This document shows positions 23,102 to 35,040 of a DNA stretch of 64,000 nucleotides, one piece after another. The DNA lies in the NCBI GenBank assembly GCA_029204225.1, contig CM055108.1, positions 2,298,668 through 2,362,667 on the forward strand. The letters run 5' to 3'. Position 1 is the stretch's first letter. Each line of letters begins with the position of its first letter. Under the pieces are notes generated by a model. The model made no database searches and was not told where the DNA came from. It saw only the letters and a program-made list of their open reading frames with translations. Source of the stretch: Diphasiastrum complanatum (lineage: Eukaryota > Streptophyta > Lycopodiopsida > Lycopodiales > Lycopodiaceae). The position numbers were made by a program, and so were the translations under genes.

Positions 23102-24755
23102 CTACATTAAACTTCCAAAGTTGAGTTGACCAAATTTCTTGTGCCATAGAGAACTCTGATCAAGAAAACTTCATCATATTTAGAAATATAAAAAATGTCT
23201 ATTAGATTTGTCATAGAAACCATCTTAAATGAAGTCACATATCTATTAAGAATAGTTATTTTATTTTCCTCTCTATATGAGAGGGCATGATTTTCAAAAT
23301 CAGTATTCAAAGATTTCTTGAATATCATTCATAACAAAAATCCATTCTCTAAAAACTTGGTCAATAAAAAACGAAAATTGATAATCTTTTATTGTATTTC
23401 TAAATAGCACCTATAATCCATGCTCATTTGTAATTTCTCATTACTTATTACTCCTAGAATAATATTTGAGTAGCACTTAGTATTGTCTATTAGGAAAATC
23501 AAAACAAATCACTCAAGCCAAGCCCTAAACAATATGGTCTAATGTCAAAGAATGACATGTGAGTTTAATGCAAAAAGGAGATTTCCATAGTAATGCATGC
23601 AAGTACTTATATATACCCAAAAATATTAGACAACACTATCAAATGATGGCAGTGGCTTAATTTTTTTCTAGAAGATTGAGATGTTTGACTTGAAAAATTG
23701 CTACAAACATCTTAGTAAAAGGAAAAAACAAAATGTATAAATCTTATTATGAGCTTATATTTCTATGTGCAAGAGAACTTTCACTGGTTCAAAAAATATC
23801 ATCGAGCAAGCAAAATTACCTGCTACATTGTCTAAACGTATCCATTTTACTCTTTATTGCATAAATTGTATCAACTATTACTGATTGGCTAAACTCTTTT
23901 ATATTATATTTTACAATAGAATGCAATTTTATGGAGGTTCAAGTTCATATCACTAAAGAGAAAAAGATTTTTTTATTTCTCGAATACATTCTCTAACCCT
24001 CCAAGAACTAGGAATTATAGCAAATTAAGTGCTGCATAAACTTCATGCATTCTTCAATCGAATTTATTGATTTCATGCTAGATTGATCAATAATCAATGG
24101 CTCTTCCAGCTAAACTTGGTCTACTATACTACATCACATTCATTGATTTTTGAAATTACAATTTAAATCCAAAACGCTCAACCTATCAACTTAAAGTGCA
24201 GTTTAAAATTTCAAACATAAGAACTAAGAAATAGCAACTATATATGAAACTTTTATTATCGAAAATCACATAACATGGATTGCAAAAGAAAATGTGATGG
24301 ATCCATCTTATCTAGAAAATAGGAGCTCGATTCAGTCAATCAAGCACATTGCCTCAATGGGGCTTTGTCTTGCCGCCTCAATGGATGCTAGTGGTATCTC
24401 CTTGGATGAAATGTATCTTCATAAGAAAAGTACACAACAATGACATACGCGTTAGTAAGATCATTATCTTGAATCATCCCAAAAAAAATTTATGTGATTC
24501 ACATTCATCGTACCTCACCAAAACACTGATTTTGTAGATTGCACTCTTTTACTCATCTGTCAAAAATCCTCTCAACACCAACTACATGCACAAGAACAAT
24601 CTAGTCATTGAGATACGGTTATGTACAATGATAACATCATGAAATTACAATACATGCTATAAAATGTAATCCACAATGTTGAGGTGAAAGCAACATCAAA
24701 AAAACATGCCATGCCAACTTGTAAAAATTTAGGTCAGTTATGAGACTTTAGTCCA
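23102..24755. other. AT-rich stretch with no recognised gene
   Basis: Only short frames without motifs and no clear repeat structure. Confidence 0.5.
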
Positions 24756-25060
24756 CTTAGCTTGTTTTCCCTTGTGAAGGCACCCTTTAGGCATCCTTGC
24801 ATGTGTCCTGTCGGAGTTCGAAATGAGGCTATTGCATTCTTTACAATTGTCTATTCTCTCCTCAAGAATATCCTTGGAGCCTTTGGGAGGACAATTGAAT
24901 TCCCCACCATTTGTGGCTTTTCCACTTCTGTTAAGTCATCATGTGTGTCTTTTTTGTCTTTCGACCCAGTCAAGTGCTCTCAAATTGTGCTCCCAACATT
25001 CTCGAATATGTGCATCGGGTCCAAAAGATATTTTATCAACAATTCTCCTCAACATGGAAG
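24756..25060 (-). pseudogene. CACTA-type (En/Spm, tnp2-like) transposase fragment
   Basis: In one minus-strand frame, crossing two stops, the translation reads LDPMHIFENVGSTI, EHLTGSKDKKDTHDDL, VLPKAPRIFLRRE, ASFRTPTGHMQG and ENKLSGLKSHN. This order (HIEKNV-type motif, P-A-P region, P-G/T-G-y region, LKSHD-type end) is characteristic of plant CACTA transposases around the tnp2/DUF4218 boundary. The stops, and the loss of sequence after SHN, make it a remnant. The minus-strand frame just upstream (25156-25383) may belong to it, but I see no motif there. No CACTA terminal repeats were found. Confidence 0.65.
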
Positions 25061-25457
25061 TTCATGAAATATTGATAACCTCTTCATACCAGGAGGGAGT
25101 TGCCCTGGATCTCGATTGGATCTCCAAATTTGAAGCCAATCGCTTGCCTACCATATTAACAAACAAGCACATAGGAGTTCAAGGTGTTTATTATCAGTTC
25201 AGCTTGTTTCTTTTTTTGCTTTTGGATATTTGTACGTAGGCCTTTAATTACAATCAAAATGCCTTCACATCCAAACTTCTTAAAGATTCCGTCTACACTA
25301 AGGCCACATGTTATCATCTCATCATATGTCATTGGAAAAGTATGCCATGTTGTCTCGCAACAGGAGAATAGTGTTAAGCTCATATTGTCAAGGTGATCAT
25401 GATCAGTTTAGGGGTAAAAGGCTAGTGTGTACTAACGGTTTGATTTAGGAGTCTAAT

Positions 25458-25721
25458 TTGAAGACCCAAGCGATACTAGCATGGGCCTTTCTTCAAGGTA
25501 AGTTGAAGATACGTTGTCGAGACGGATTGGAAATTTTGACTGACAACACTTTACTGTATGCGGCTGAGTACATACATCAAACTGAAATTGCATTTTCTAC
25601 ACACAATGATATACACTATGCCATAGTACAGAGGCAAGGGAAGTTCAAACCTTGGTTGGCGGGAGACTGTACAGCCTTTCAGAAGGTGTATGAAGACGTG
25701 GCCCCTCACATAGATCTTTAG
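25458..25721 (+). CDS. Unrecognised 87-codon open frame
   Basis: The frame opens with MKTQAILAWAFLQGKLKIRC and ends VYEDVAPHIDL. Its composition is protein-like, with balanced charged residues and tryptophans. I recognise no family, and there is no visible splice context or neighbour gene. It lies between a CACTA fragment and the right arm of the 355-bp inverted repeat. It may be an exon of a decayed gene or chance. No function is proposed. Confidence 0.2.
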   Translation: MKTQAILAWAFLQGKLKIRCRDGLEILTDNTLLYAAEYIHQTEIAFSTHNDIHYAIVQRQGKFKPWLAGDCTAFQKVYEDVAPHIDL

Positions 25722-26253
25722 TATCCAAATCTATGGGAGCTGTATTGCTGCTGGGAGGAAAATTTTCAACAACGGTATAGGACACCGAGGCATGTATTAC
25801 TAAGCGGAAAGAGAACAAGAGAACCTGTTGGTATCAAACTTACGGACCAGTAGAGCTCTGTAATATCATTGCCTTAGCAATATAAACAGCGCGGGAGCTG
25901 TTTTAGAATCAACGCTATCCGGTGATCACTACGACATGGCTGCAAGAAGCATTCTCGACAAAAACGACTCCTCGACTGATGGCTAGTGTCATACATGTCT
26001 GTAATATGTTTGATAATCAGCAGCGACTGCTACTCCAGCCATTACGCTATGGTCCCACCTCAACTGCGGTGGGCATAGTAGGATTTTCTATTTCACCAAG
26101 CAGTTGCATCGGCATTCACAAACCAGGGCAGGGGCCAATTGGAAAGCGACTTTTCTGGTATGAACACATCTGATTACAGAGACAGTGAGACTGATACCAA
26201 ACACCTGAGAGAAAGGAAACAACAAAAAAGGGCAAGACAGTCGACTCGGTGAA

Positions 26254-26608
26254 GAACATGAAACTGCCTCCATAAAAAGTTTAAGTATCGCTACATCCTC
26301 TCCCCTGGTAGCTTTGGTGTCAGATGATAGGAAGTGGCTATGCGACTTGCTGTAGGGACCCCAGTATGTGTGTGTGCATGTGACAGGTGGGGCCAGTTTT
26401 CTTTACACAGCCTAGTGTTGCAGAAAGTACATACACAAATGAGATACCAATGAATTAGCAACTCAATTCTAGCCTTGCTGTGAGGTTAATAATTGACCTA
26501 TGAATATATGTGATCATCTTGAGTAAATCTTGAATTTTCTAGATCAGTTGAACCATATGCAAAAATTGATTGCAATGAGATAGTAAGAGAAGTAACACAA
26601 AGGATAAT
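26254..26608 (-). repeat. Right arm of the 355-bp inverted repeat
   Basis: Reverse complement of 16721-17075 with only a few differences. It abuts a copia gag fragment. Confidence 0.9.
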
Positions 26609-26613
26609 GACGA

Positions 26614-26800
26614 GCATCTCAAGGAGAATTGTGATGAGCAACAATCATCTTCATCAACAACCAAGACCAAGAAAGACAAATTCAAGATAAAGTGCTACTT
26701 TTGTGGCAATAAAGAGCACTTTTCTTATGAGTGCTACAAGAAGAAAAGAGCACAAGAAAAGCAAGCCAACATCACAAATGAAGGAGGAATCACTCTCACT
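26614..26800 (+). pseudogene. Ty1/copia Gag zinc-knuckle fragment
   Basis: The translation reads DEQQSSSSTTKTKKDKFKIK then CYFCGNKEHFSYECYKKKRA. This is a serine/lysine linker and one C-x2-C-x4-H-x4-C knuckle that binds the element's RNA. The N-terminal Gag is absent, cut by the inverted repeat. Downstream sequence shows no protease. Confidence 0.75.
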
Positions 26801-29500
26801 CTTCTCACCAATGTCAAATTGCTTAAAAAGTTGTCCTTGTTCAATTCACCAAGATTGAAGCAGTTAAGCTTGAGCTAACATATCCAAACACTACTTTTAG
26901 ACTCACTTAGGCCTAAATCAATCTCCACTTGATATTGGGTTGAGATCTAAAGAGATTTGAAGCTAAACAACTTCAAAGTCTTTCAATCCATTGACTAAAC
27001 TTAAGAATCAATGACATATTGGCTTTTTAGAAAGTCATTTGTACTTGGATTGATCTAAACTAGAATGAAATAGATTGAGTGCCCTAACAAGGTCTAAAAA
27101 TTAGATCAATACCATAAAATAATTTGCTAGAATTCTACACATCAAATCTAGCTATTTTGCACCTAGAATGGCATTGTTTGTTTTATCAGACTAGCATTTA
27201 TTGATTCTCACGGCCTCTCAAACGTATGGAAATACGGTGCTATTATTAAGTTCAGATGAATTTAATAGAGACAAAGAAATCATATATTCATCAAGCATGA
27301 ATCCTATTTGTAAGAGCAAAATTGCCAAAATCACCATCCAACTTTATTTCCAAAAAATGTACATACAATGAGCTCCAAATCCATATCAAGTGAGCTCAGA
27401 TATGAGATTAGATATCAGTGCATTTAGGTTAGACCCTAACCCTAGCAATTAATTAATGTCTTTGTTGGGCAGATTTTCCGTCGAGGGACTGGTCCCGTCG
27501 GAAGATCCCTAGCGGGGAAAGGGCCCACAATGCCCTTACGCGAGTGATCAGGGTAACACCGTTTCCAATATCGGAGGCCGTCCCGATCACCCAGTACTCC
27601 CGGGTCAATGAGAGTTTTCCAAGCTCTCAGAGGTATGATCGCTTGGGAGATGACATGGCTACTCAGTTCAGTGCTCGACTTGACTTCCCATATTCGTGGT
27701 CTATAACGCACTGCTAGATATTGTGTGCTTGGGTAGGATCTAATTAAACCTCGGGAGACTCTAGATAAGAAACAGTTTAGTCCTAATAGGATCCCACCCT
27801 TATGGGATGCAAGTAAGACTCGAACAGATTCTGCAAGAGAGTCATGGGAGGTCCACCGACCTATAGATTCAATCCACTATCAGTGACAAGGCCAACTGCT
27901 ATCTTCTGACATACTATGGGAGTTTGTCTCATGTGCCTATGTGTATCAGTACCAAACTGACCTCTTTATCATATGAAAACTTAGATTGGCACGATATACT
28001 CTATCCTCTGATTCTATAAGTGATTTTGGTGACTTTGGTATCGGATTTGGTGGATGGATCATATGGTGTTGTCAAAACTTCTTAAATATTCCTCTGCATT
28101 AAAGTCATTGTTAACATCTTCAAAGTGAACTTGAAAAATATTCTCATTATCACAGACAGGTCGAAGGGTTTCTGATCTCACATTAGATCTCCAAGAGTTT
28201 CTATCCAGTTTGTGCGTTGAGGTCTAATCATGGTACACACTAAATATCCTAATTCCCATGATGTCTTCCTTAGTGGAATTGGTGCAAGATAATGCCATCT
28301 CCTAGTCCAACCGGATTTTATGTGGCATGTCCCTTCCATAAAGTTCGAGAGGTCTTTTCAACTTCCAGGCGTGACAAATTTTGGGTCCATAACATATGTG
28401 ATTCACTTACTTGGAGAATTTTCTTCTAGACCCTATAGGTCTTTCTCAACTTTCGTTTCATTACCTTTGTGCAATCTAATTTCATTCGTGTAGTCCATTT
28501 GGTATAAGTCGATTGGTCTTGTATCCCTATGGTGGTCTTGACTTTATATTGATACTTTTGACTAAAGACTGCGCTTCAAAGGGCCAAGATTATCACTTGG
28601 GCTTCATTACGGGGTAATTTCATAAAACCATGGTCAGATATACTCTCCTACTAAGAGATGAGGCATGTGCTCCCTTATGTCAAAACGTCATGGTCTGGGC
28701 CCAACTTAATGCCTTTCAACCCTAATGTCAAGAGTAGATTCATAAAAGTGCCTGAGGTTTTCATCAACGAGTCACAAGCACAGTTGTTTCAATGGTTTGT
28801 AAGTGGTTTTCAACACTTAAGACTCTAATTCGCTTACTGTTGCATTGATAAGGTCTAACTCTCGATTCATTGTGGACCGATGCACCTTGGGTGTTAGGCG
28901 TCCGGGTGTTCGCCTCCCAAGATCTGTGTGTTTCAACAGATGGCCTTGCCGGGGTGCACTATATGAGGGACCATAGATACACTGTTGGTTCTTTCCTAGC
29001 CTGGAAGGGGTGTTTCACCCTCAACGAGCATTAAATGTCACCTCTCTATTTCAAGAGGGTCGACAGTATTTTAACAACAACATGAGATCAATTGCATACA
29101 CAATTTAAAAAGGCATACAAGCACTATTAAGTAATTTGGACTACACGTTTGTCAAATATCAAGCAATAAGTGAATCCTTGAGTGCACACACTGTTATGAG
29201 CTATCGAGCCAAAAGAAGTAGTACCATGGAGTTTTCAAATCAACAAGCAACACTACTAGTCAACTGACCGTCAACTCATTTAGAGAATATGAAGGGTACA
29301 CATTCATGTAGCCAAAACTGATATGTGCCAAACTATGATTACTGAGTTACACAATTTCCTCAAAAAGTACCAAGATCGTTACACTTCTCAATAAGCCTCA
29401 AGCAAGTATGCAAACATCGTTAACAGTCGTAGTAGGCACGTTCATCATTCCACACACCATTTACTCCAAATAAAAGACGATTCAATAAGTAGTAAAGAAA
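26801..29500. other. No recognised feature
   Basis: Frames are short on both strands. A minus-strand 89-codon frame (27442-27711) and GC-richer blocks near 27480 and 28880 could be old LTR sequence, but I found no partner copy or motif in the window. Confidence 0.4.
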
Positions 29501-30040
29501 CACATACCTCAGTGATTTTCGTGGATGGTCGAGTCCGGTCACGAGAATGCTCTAGTCTTCACCTTCTCCAATAAGAGGATCGTGGGTAAATTGGAAAATT
29601 GCTCTTTGGAAACTTCCTCTTTAAAACCAAAAAGGGAAACCCCCCCCCAAAAAAAAAGAGAGGACCCCTTCTTCTCTTCTCAATGTGCTTCTCCCTAGTC
29701 ACGATTTGCTCCTTCACTGGTCGTGATGGTTTGCTGGTCGTGCTCCTTCACATCTAGTTACTTCTCACGATTTCTAGCCCGATTCTCCTCCTCCTGCTCA
29801 CCTCGCCATATGCTCTGGTTGCTCACTGCCTGACTGTTGGTTTGATGGTCCTCTGCTCTTCTAGAAGACATGTTGACCCATTCTTTTTTGGTCACGATGG
29901 TTGTTGCCTTTATGCCCCTAGATCGAGCTTTTCCTTGCTCGCTGATCCTTTTGTGGTCTGCCTCGTCTCTATCCTATTTGCCCAATCTTTGCTATTCTAC
30001 TTTGGCTTCTCATTCTTCTACTAGATGCACACCACTGACC
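29501..30040. other. No recognised feature; C/A homopolymer tract
   Basis: Contains a run of C then A (about 29641-29660) and CT-rich DNA. A 60-codon frame (29842-30024) has no motif. Confidence 0.4.
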
Positions 30041-30044
30041 TCAT

Positions 30045-30595
30045 ACTAGATGCACACTACTGATGCTACATCTGTTGTTGATAAACCAATTTCATTGGAT
30101 AACTATTTTTGTAATAGTTTGAATAGAGTCTTAGAAGATGAAACATCATTTGTAGTGAAAATCTTTGGATCCACATGCTTTGTGCATGATCATTCCAATG
30201 TAAAGACCAAATATCTTATTTCAATGATAGGAACAATGGTAGTGTTTTGCTCTTCAAGTGAAGATTGTAGAATCTACTTGTTTTCCACCAAAGAAGTTGT
30301 CAATGGTGGAAATGTGATCTTTCAAGAGTGGAATATTTGTAAACTTGAAGAAGCACCTTTGAATCAACACTTTGATTCAGTTCATTGATGGTTTGGAGTC
30401 AAGTCAAGTGGAAGAGCAAGCTCAAGACCCGAGGACTCCAAGAAGAATCTTGAGTATCAAGATGGAGCTCAATCATATGGATCAAACAAGGCAAATTGTC
30501 TTTGGCAACATTGTGTATGCACTTAATAGTTTAATTGATGTATCTTCAAGTGCACAAAATGCCTTGGAATCCATGGCTTGGCATGACGTATAGTT
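30045..30595 (+). pseudogene. Ty1/copia integrase end and RT start
   Basis: The translation has VKIFGSTCFVHDHSN, then YRIY-type IYLFSTKEVVNGGNVIFQEW, the conserved end of copia integrase. In the next frame a proline-rich linker (DPRTPRRILSIKM) leads to ALESMAWHDV, the start of RT, where it stops. Nearly all of RT and RNase H is deleted: only about 200 bp separate it from the polypurine tract near 30795. It cannot be functional. Confidence 0.75.
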
Positions 30596-30795
30596 TTTGA
30601 AGTGTGCTACATGTATATAGACATGTTTGTGGAACATCTTGTAAGGGGTCCTTTAAGAGGTGGCGAAAGATCCTTCATGGACATCATTCTCTATTGGAGT
30701 CTCAAAAGTTCCTTGTTTGTAGCTGGATTTTTTAGACACTTCTAAAAGCATTCGTTCATCTAGCAAGAGAGCTGTAAATAGATCAAGCTAAATTT

Positions 30796-31400
30796 GAGGA
30801 GGAGTGTGAAGAATTGCCAAAAATTGGCTAATCTAGCTTGATCAAAAACCATGAAGAATAGTGTAAATTTTGTACATAATTGGGTTCCACACATGTATGG
30901 CCAAAATGTCACATGGAAACCCACTCCTAATGTAGGTTAGTTCAAGTCAAGAGAGTTGGTCATGTCTATTTGGTGGTCATCCCTACTTTATAGGACCTAC
31001 ACTTAAGTTTAAGGTGAAAATTTGACCAACTAGCTACCTACCAAGCATAACTCTAGGATCTAGGCTAGGGTTTCATTTTAGGACAAGAAGAGTGAGTTAA
31101 TTTCCTTATTACATGCTAGATATCCACCTAACTTCAAAAAGGAAGTCGAATTTGCTATGTATTCCAAGCTCCCATAGTGAGAAGATAGAATATTTTTGGA
31201 GCTCATTGGCAATCTCAAGCCACTATGTACATTGAGTTTTTGTGATCCAAATGCAATCAAATCAATTTCTACTAGTTTCTCAGGTTGAAGGTCATACTAT
31301 AGCCTGTAGTACACACGTGTGGGCTCATATTTTAATGTTGATCAATGCTTTTGATTTTTAATGCTTGTTGTTTGTCAATTTGCCAATCTAGATCAATTTT
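30796..31400 (+). repeat. Polypurine tract and probable copia LTR (right end uncertain)
   Basis: gaggaggag is followed at 30805 by TGTGAAGAATTGCC, the same TGTGAA start as the LTRs at 48171 and 53098. A CACACGTGTG palindrome at 31312-31321 matches the one in those LTRs. I could not see the LTR end. Confidence 0.45.
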
Positions 31401-31787
31401 TTTGTGTCTAGTTTTTTGATAGATTGTTAAGCAAACATCCAATCACTCTTGTGGATATTTTGTAGATCTATTTATGGTCCTAAAGTATAGTACTTTCACA
31501 CATTATGGTTTTTCTAAAGAAATCTCCAGACGCATAGCTTCGTACCAGATCTAGCACTCACATAGTAGGGAGGAAAGTCCTTAGTTTCTGATATTAACCA
31601 TGCAGGTCACAAAGCACACAACATCACCTCTCAATTTTTTTTTCTCACAAATGTTGGCATCCTAAAAGTTCTCGCTCAAAGGATGATATCCCACTGATAT
31701 TATTCTCACTCAATGCAAAGGGCTCAACTAGCCAAAACCCTCCCATTTCCAAAACAGATTTCATAGCACTTTGTCAATGACCAAAGG

Positions 31788-31951
<164 letters not shown>

Positions 31952-32393
31952 AAAAGTCTCTCACAACAGATTTCTCCATGGATTGCACTCCTCTCACACC
32001 ATTTTTCACAAAGAGGCAGAGTGTTGCTAGAGAGCCATGATTTTTGTCATATGAATCACCCCCTTTTCTAAGTGTAGGCAACAATTTGCCCTTCAAATTG
32101 CCAATTCTTCACCCTTCAACCTTTTCTCTTCTTTTCAACATGTGGAAAATGTGGTGGAGCCTATCACATCAGCCACTTGCAAGAAACTTTTCTAGAACTT
32201 TCCAAAGTGATGTAGACATTATGACGTCACCCAGTGTGATGTCACTAAAAAAAACTTTTTAACACCTTAAGTCTTAACCTTCACTTTTGCGAGGTCCATT
32301 ATCTCTTCATTAAGTTGCTTAGTCCCGTTGGCCTCCCTAGTACTTGCCTTGTCGATTTTTCTCTACAACTGCAGTTTTGATACCATAAATTGT

Positions 32394-32769
32394 CACTAAC
32401 CTTGTCTTGTACTTGTTGATAGATCCATCTTGGATTGTCTTTACCTTGAAGATCCATTTGCATCCAATAGCTTTTTTGTCCTTAGGTTACTCCACCAATC
32501 TCCATGTTCCATTCTTCATAAGAGCTTGATACTCAAGATCCATTGCTTGGATCATTCTTCTTCTTTCCTTGCTTCATCTACATTTGTAGGTTCATCAAAA
32601 GAGGTTAGGAAAGCAACTTTGACTTGATGATGGTCCTTCATCATCACCATCTAAAGTAGGATCCTTTACATCAATATCAAGAATGTTAGATCCATCCACA
32701 ACACCATTAATAGTACTTGAAGACACTTTTCGAATGTTTTCCTCATCAACAATTACATCTCTACCAACA
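32394..32769 (-). pseudogene. Copia integrase/RT fragment (element H, target of E2)
   Basis: Minus-strand reading gives VIVGRDVIVDEENIRKV (integrase end), an acidic linker (LDIDVKDPTLDGDDEGPSSS), then NGTWRLVE, a stop, and PKDKKAIGCKWIFKVKTIQD then GSINKYKTRL. The last pieces are the N-terminal fingers of copia RT. The frame starts exactly at the end of the E2 LTR, so E2 was inserted into this older copia. The part of H upstream of the insertion is not seen in the window. Confidence 0.8.
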
Positions 32770-32774
32770 ATCAC

Positions 32775-33429
32775 TGTGAAAAAAGTGGATCTTGAATGGA
32801 TCCAAACTCCCAAAATACTTGGCTAAGATCTTTGCACAACAAGCTACAAAAGCTAGAAATGGCAAAGCATCATAATGCTACCTTTGATACACATGAACTT
32901 GACAAAGCATTCAAGAGACAAAAGAGACTAATAAAAGGTACTAATGGTAGCCAAAAATAGCAGAAAATAGGGCTCTCAATAACAGCCTACCACTTTTGGA
33001 AACCTCTTAAGATCATACACAAAAGCTTGAAGACAATACACAAAGCAATGCTCTCAATGGAGGAAGAAACTGTGACAATGATCTATTGATCTCTCTCAAC
33101 AATACAATAAGGTTCTCCAACCTGTTCTCTATGAATTTCAGCCTAATATAGGTGAGAGAGATGACTCTCTCTCCTCTCTCTAGAACTTAGGACCCAATTT
33201 TAGGACACCAGTAGCCTAAAATAGCCAATTTTGGCCTATATGTCCAAATAACATGATTTTGGTGTCATTTCAAAGGTCCTGAAGTTTGAGACTTCTTCAA
33301 TATGAAATATATACTAAAATAGAAGTATCTAGGCCTCTTGCACACGTGTGAAAGGCTATATCCAAAACTATGTACAAAAATTGCCAATTTAGGCCTCAAA
33401 CTAGCTAGGAAATGTCGACAATTTTCACA
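32775..33429 (-). repeat. 3' LTR of gag-ORFX element E2
   Basis: In minus sense it starts TGTGAAAATTGTCGAC directly after the polypurine tract gaagagggag and ends TTTTTTCACA. It aligns end to end with the E1 LTRs (647 bp), with many differences, including the shared CACACGTGTG palindrome (33341-33350) and the ctctctc/gagagag-rich block before the TATA region. It is much older than E1. Confidence 0.85.
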
Positions 33430-33442
33430 CTCCCTCTTCAAC

Positions 33443-34477
33443 TTAACTTGCTAGTTTTATAACACTACTTTGCTCCAATCTAAGAATGATCTCCATCATG
33501 ATAATATATCTCTTCTCAAGTGTTCTTATATGTACAATATGAAGTACAACATAATTGTTATAGTCCATATAAGATGCTTCACTATTTTTTACATCAATTT
33601 TACATAGAATGGTGAACAAGATAAATGTAAAAGAACATAGAATCATAATGAAAGGATTCCTCCATGTATCCACCTTTGAATTCTCTGTAAAACAGCAACA
33701 AACAAGTTGTAAGTGAAAGTAACCAACAAGTGTTTGCATGCCTCCTCCACATTCCACTATGCCCATAATGCATGTACCATGTATCTCCATGAATGAACCT
33801 CCATCACCACCTTGCCTTTGTAGATCTCCAATCCATGAAAGCTCTTGAGTGAATGAATGCCAAAATGATGTGTTATCTATTTCATTTGAATGAGCAAAAC
33901 CTAAACTTGAAATACTTGAAGTATCTCCACAAAATTTGCATACAACCCTTGATCCTACATTGTCAACAATTTGCCAATTTGCCACCATTAGGATGCTAGA
34001 TCTTGAACTTTGCTCAAAAGCAAACATGTTGACCACTTCAGTATCTTTCAAGATCTGAATGAAGGCATGTAGTTGATCATAAAAACCAACAATGATAACT
34101 ATTCCATCTCCAAGATCCAAAGGATGCAAAACTATGGAACTAGTTCCATTGAATTTTGACAGTTCCAACACATTGACATGACAATGTTCATACATGAGAC
34201 TAAACAAGTAAGGTAGAGTAAAAGGACACTTCCTTGCTGCTCCAAGAACCTTATTTGAACCTTCAAGAACCTGTAAAAACAGATCCAAAATTCTTTGCCC
34301 ATGTGGCTCCCCTTTGATGCTTTTGACTAGCTTCCAATTGCTACTTGCCTCTTGGTATTGATGAAGCAATTCAAGATCAAAATCTTGATCCTCCAACAAA
34401 ACATCAAGGACTTTGCATTTATAAGCATCTTCAGATCTGAACCTTTGAAGATACTCCCTTTCAAACACATGATTAAC
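33443..34477 (-). pseudogene. ORFX of E2, C-terminal part (displaced by inversion)
   Basis: An open frame of 341 codons runs from FEREYLQRFRSED to SSVIKLAS, then the polypurine tract and LTR. It aligns almost without gaps to the last third of the E1 protein, with roughly three quarters of residues identical by eye. Most differences are substitutions rather than stops. The protein has no domain I recognise. Hydrophobic stretches near the C-terminus (ILCSFTFILFTILCKI) are shared with E1. It resumes directly after the GTTAA target duplication of element Q; the missing N-terminal part is at 38466-41440 on the plus strand. Confidence 0.85.
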
Positions 34478-34752
34478 AACTTAGAATTTGCTTTGCACAG
34501 GAACACAGATCATGCTACACAGAAACACAGACAGAAAATCACTCTCCTCAGCAAGCTCACATAGCAACTGTATTTCTCAAAATGAAATTACACTATACAT
34601 ATAGTTGTTCACTCAGGAAACCCATGCATGACCCAGGTTGCCATTGGCGGGACGCATGTCCCGTCGCCTTGCCTCATGGCGAGGCCAACTGATCCTTATC
34701 CACTGACAGGACCCACTTACAGTCACACAGTGATTCTAACTTTAGTTCTAAC
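34478..34752 (-). repeat. 3' LTR of copia element Q
   Basis: About 275 bp. On the minus strand it starts gttagaactaaag after the purine tract tttaagggagaga and ends aattctaagtt, followed by GTTAA (34473-34477). It matches the LTR at 41441-41714 with about 14 differences, so roughly 95% identity. The ends are not TG...CA. Confidence 0.8.
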
Positions 34753-35040
34753 TCTCTCCCTTAAAGTAGAGTCACTTTTGATACAGTCATATACATAGCT
34801 TTAAAGTCAACAAACTTTAAATACAGAAAGTTTTGATCTAAACTTATCAGACTTTTCTCCAGTAAGTGGCTTAGTGAAAATATCAGCTAGTTGTTCTTCT
34901 GTGCTACAATGAACAACATGAATTTCACGACTTAGCAGTCTTTCACGTATGAAGTGATATTGAATCTCAATGTGTTTAGTTCTTTGCTAGCTGAATGCCA
35001 CTTTGACTGTCGCTATGTAAAGTTGTGGAATTTTTCTGCT

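Noticed and set aside
27442-27711. 89-codon minus-strand frame in GC-richer DNA
   Set aside because: No family motif. It could be LTR sequence, but no partner was found.
32215-32255. TGACGTCA-type motifs as a promoter
   Set aside because: Two short motifs without a gene downstream are not enough.
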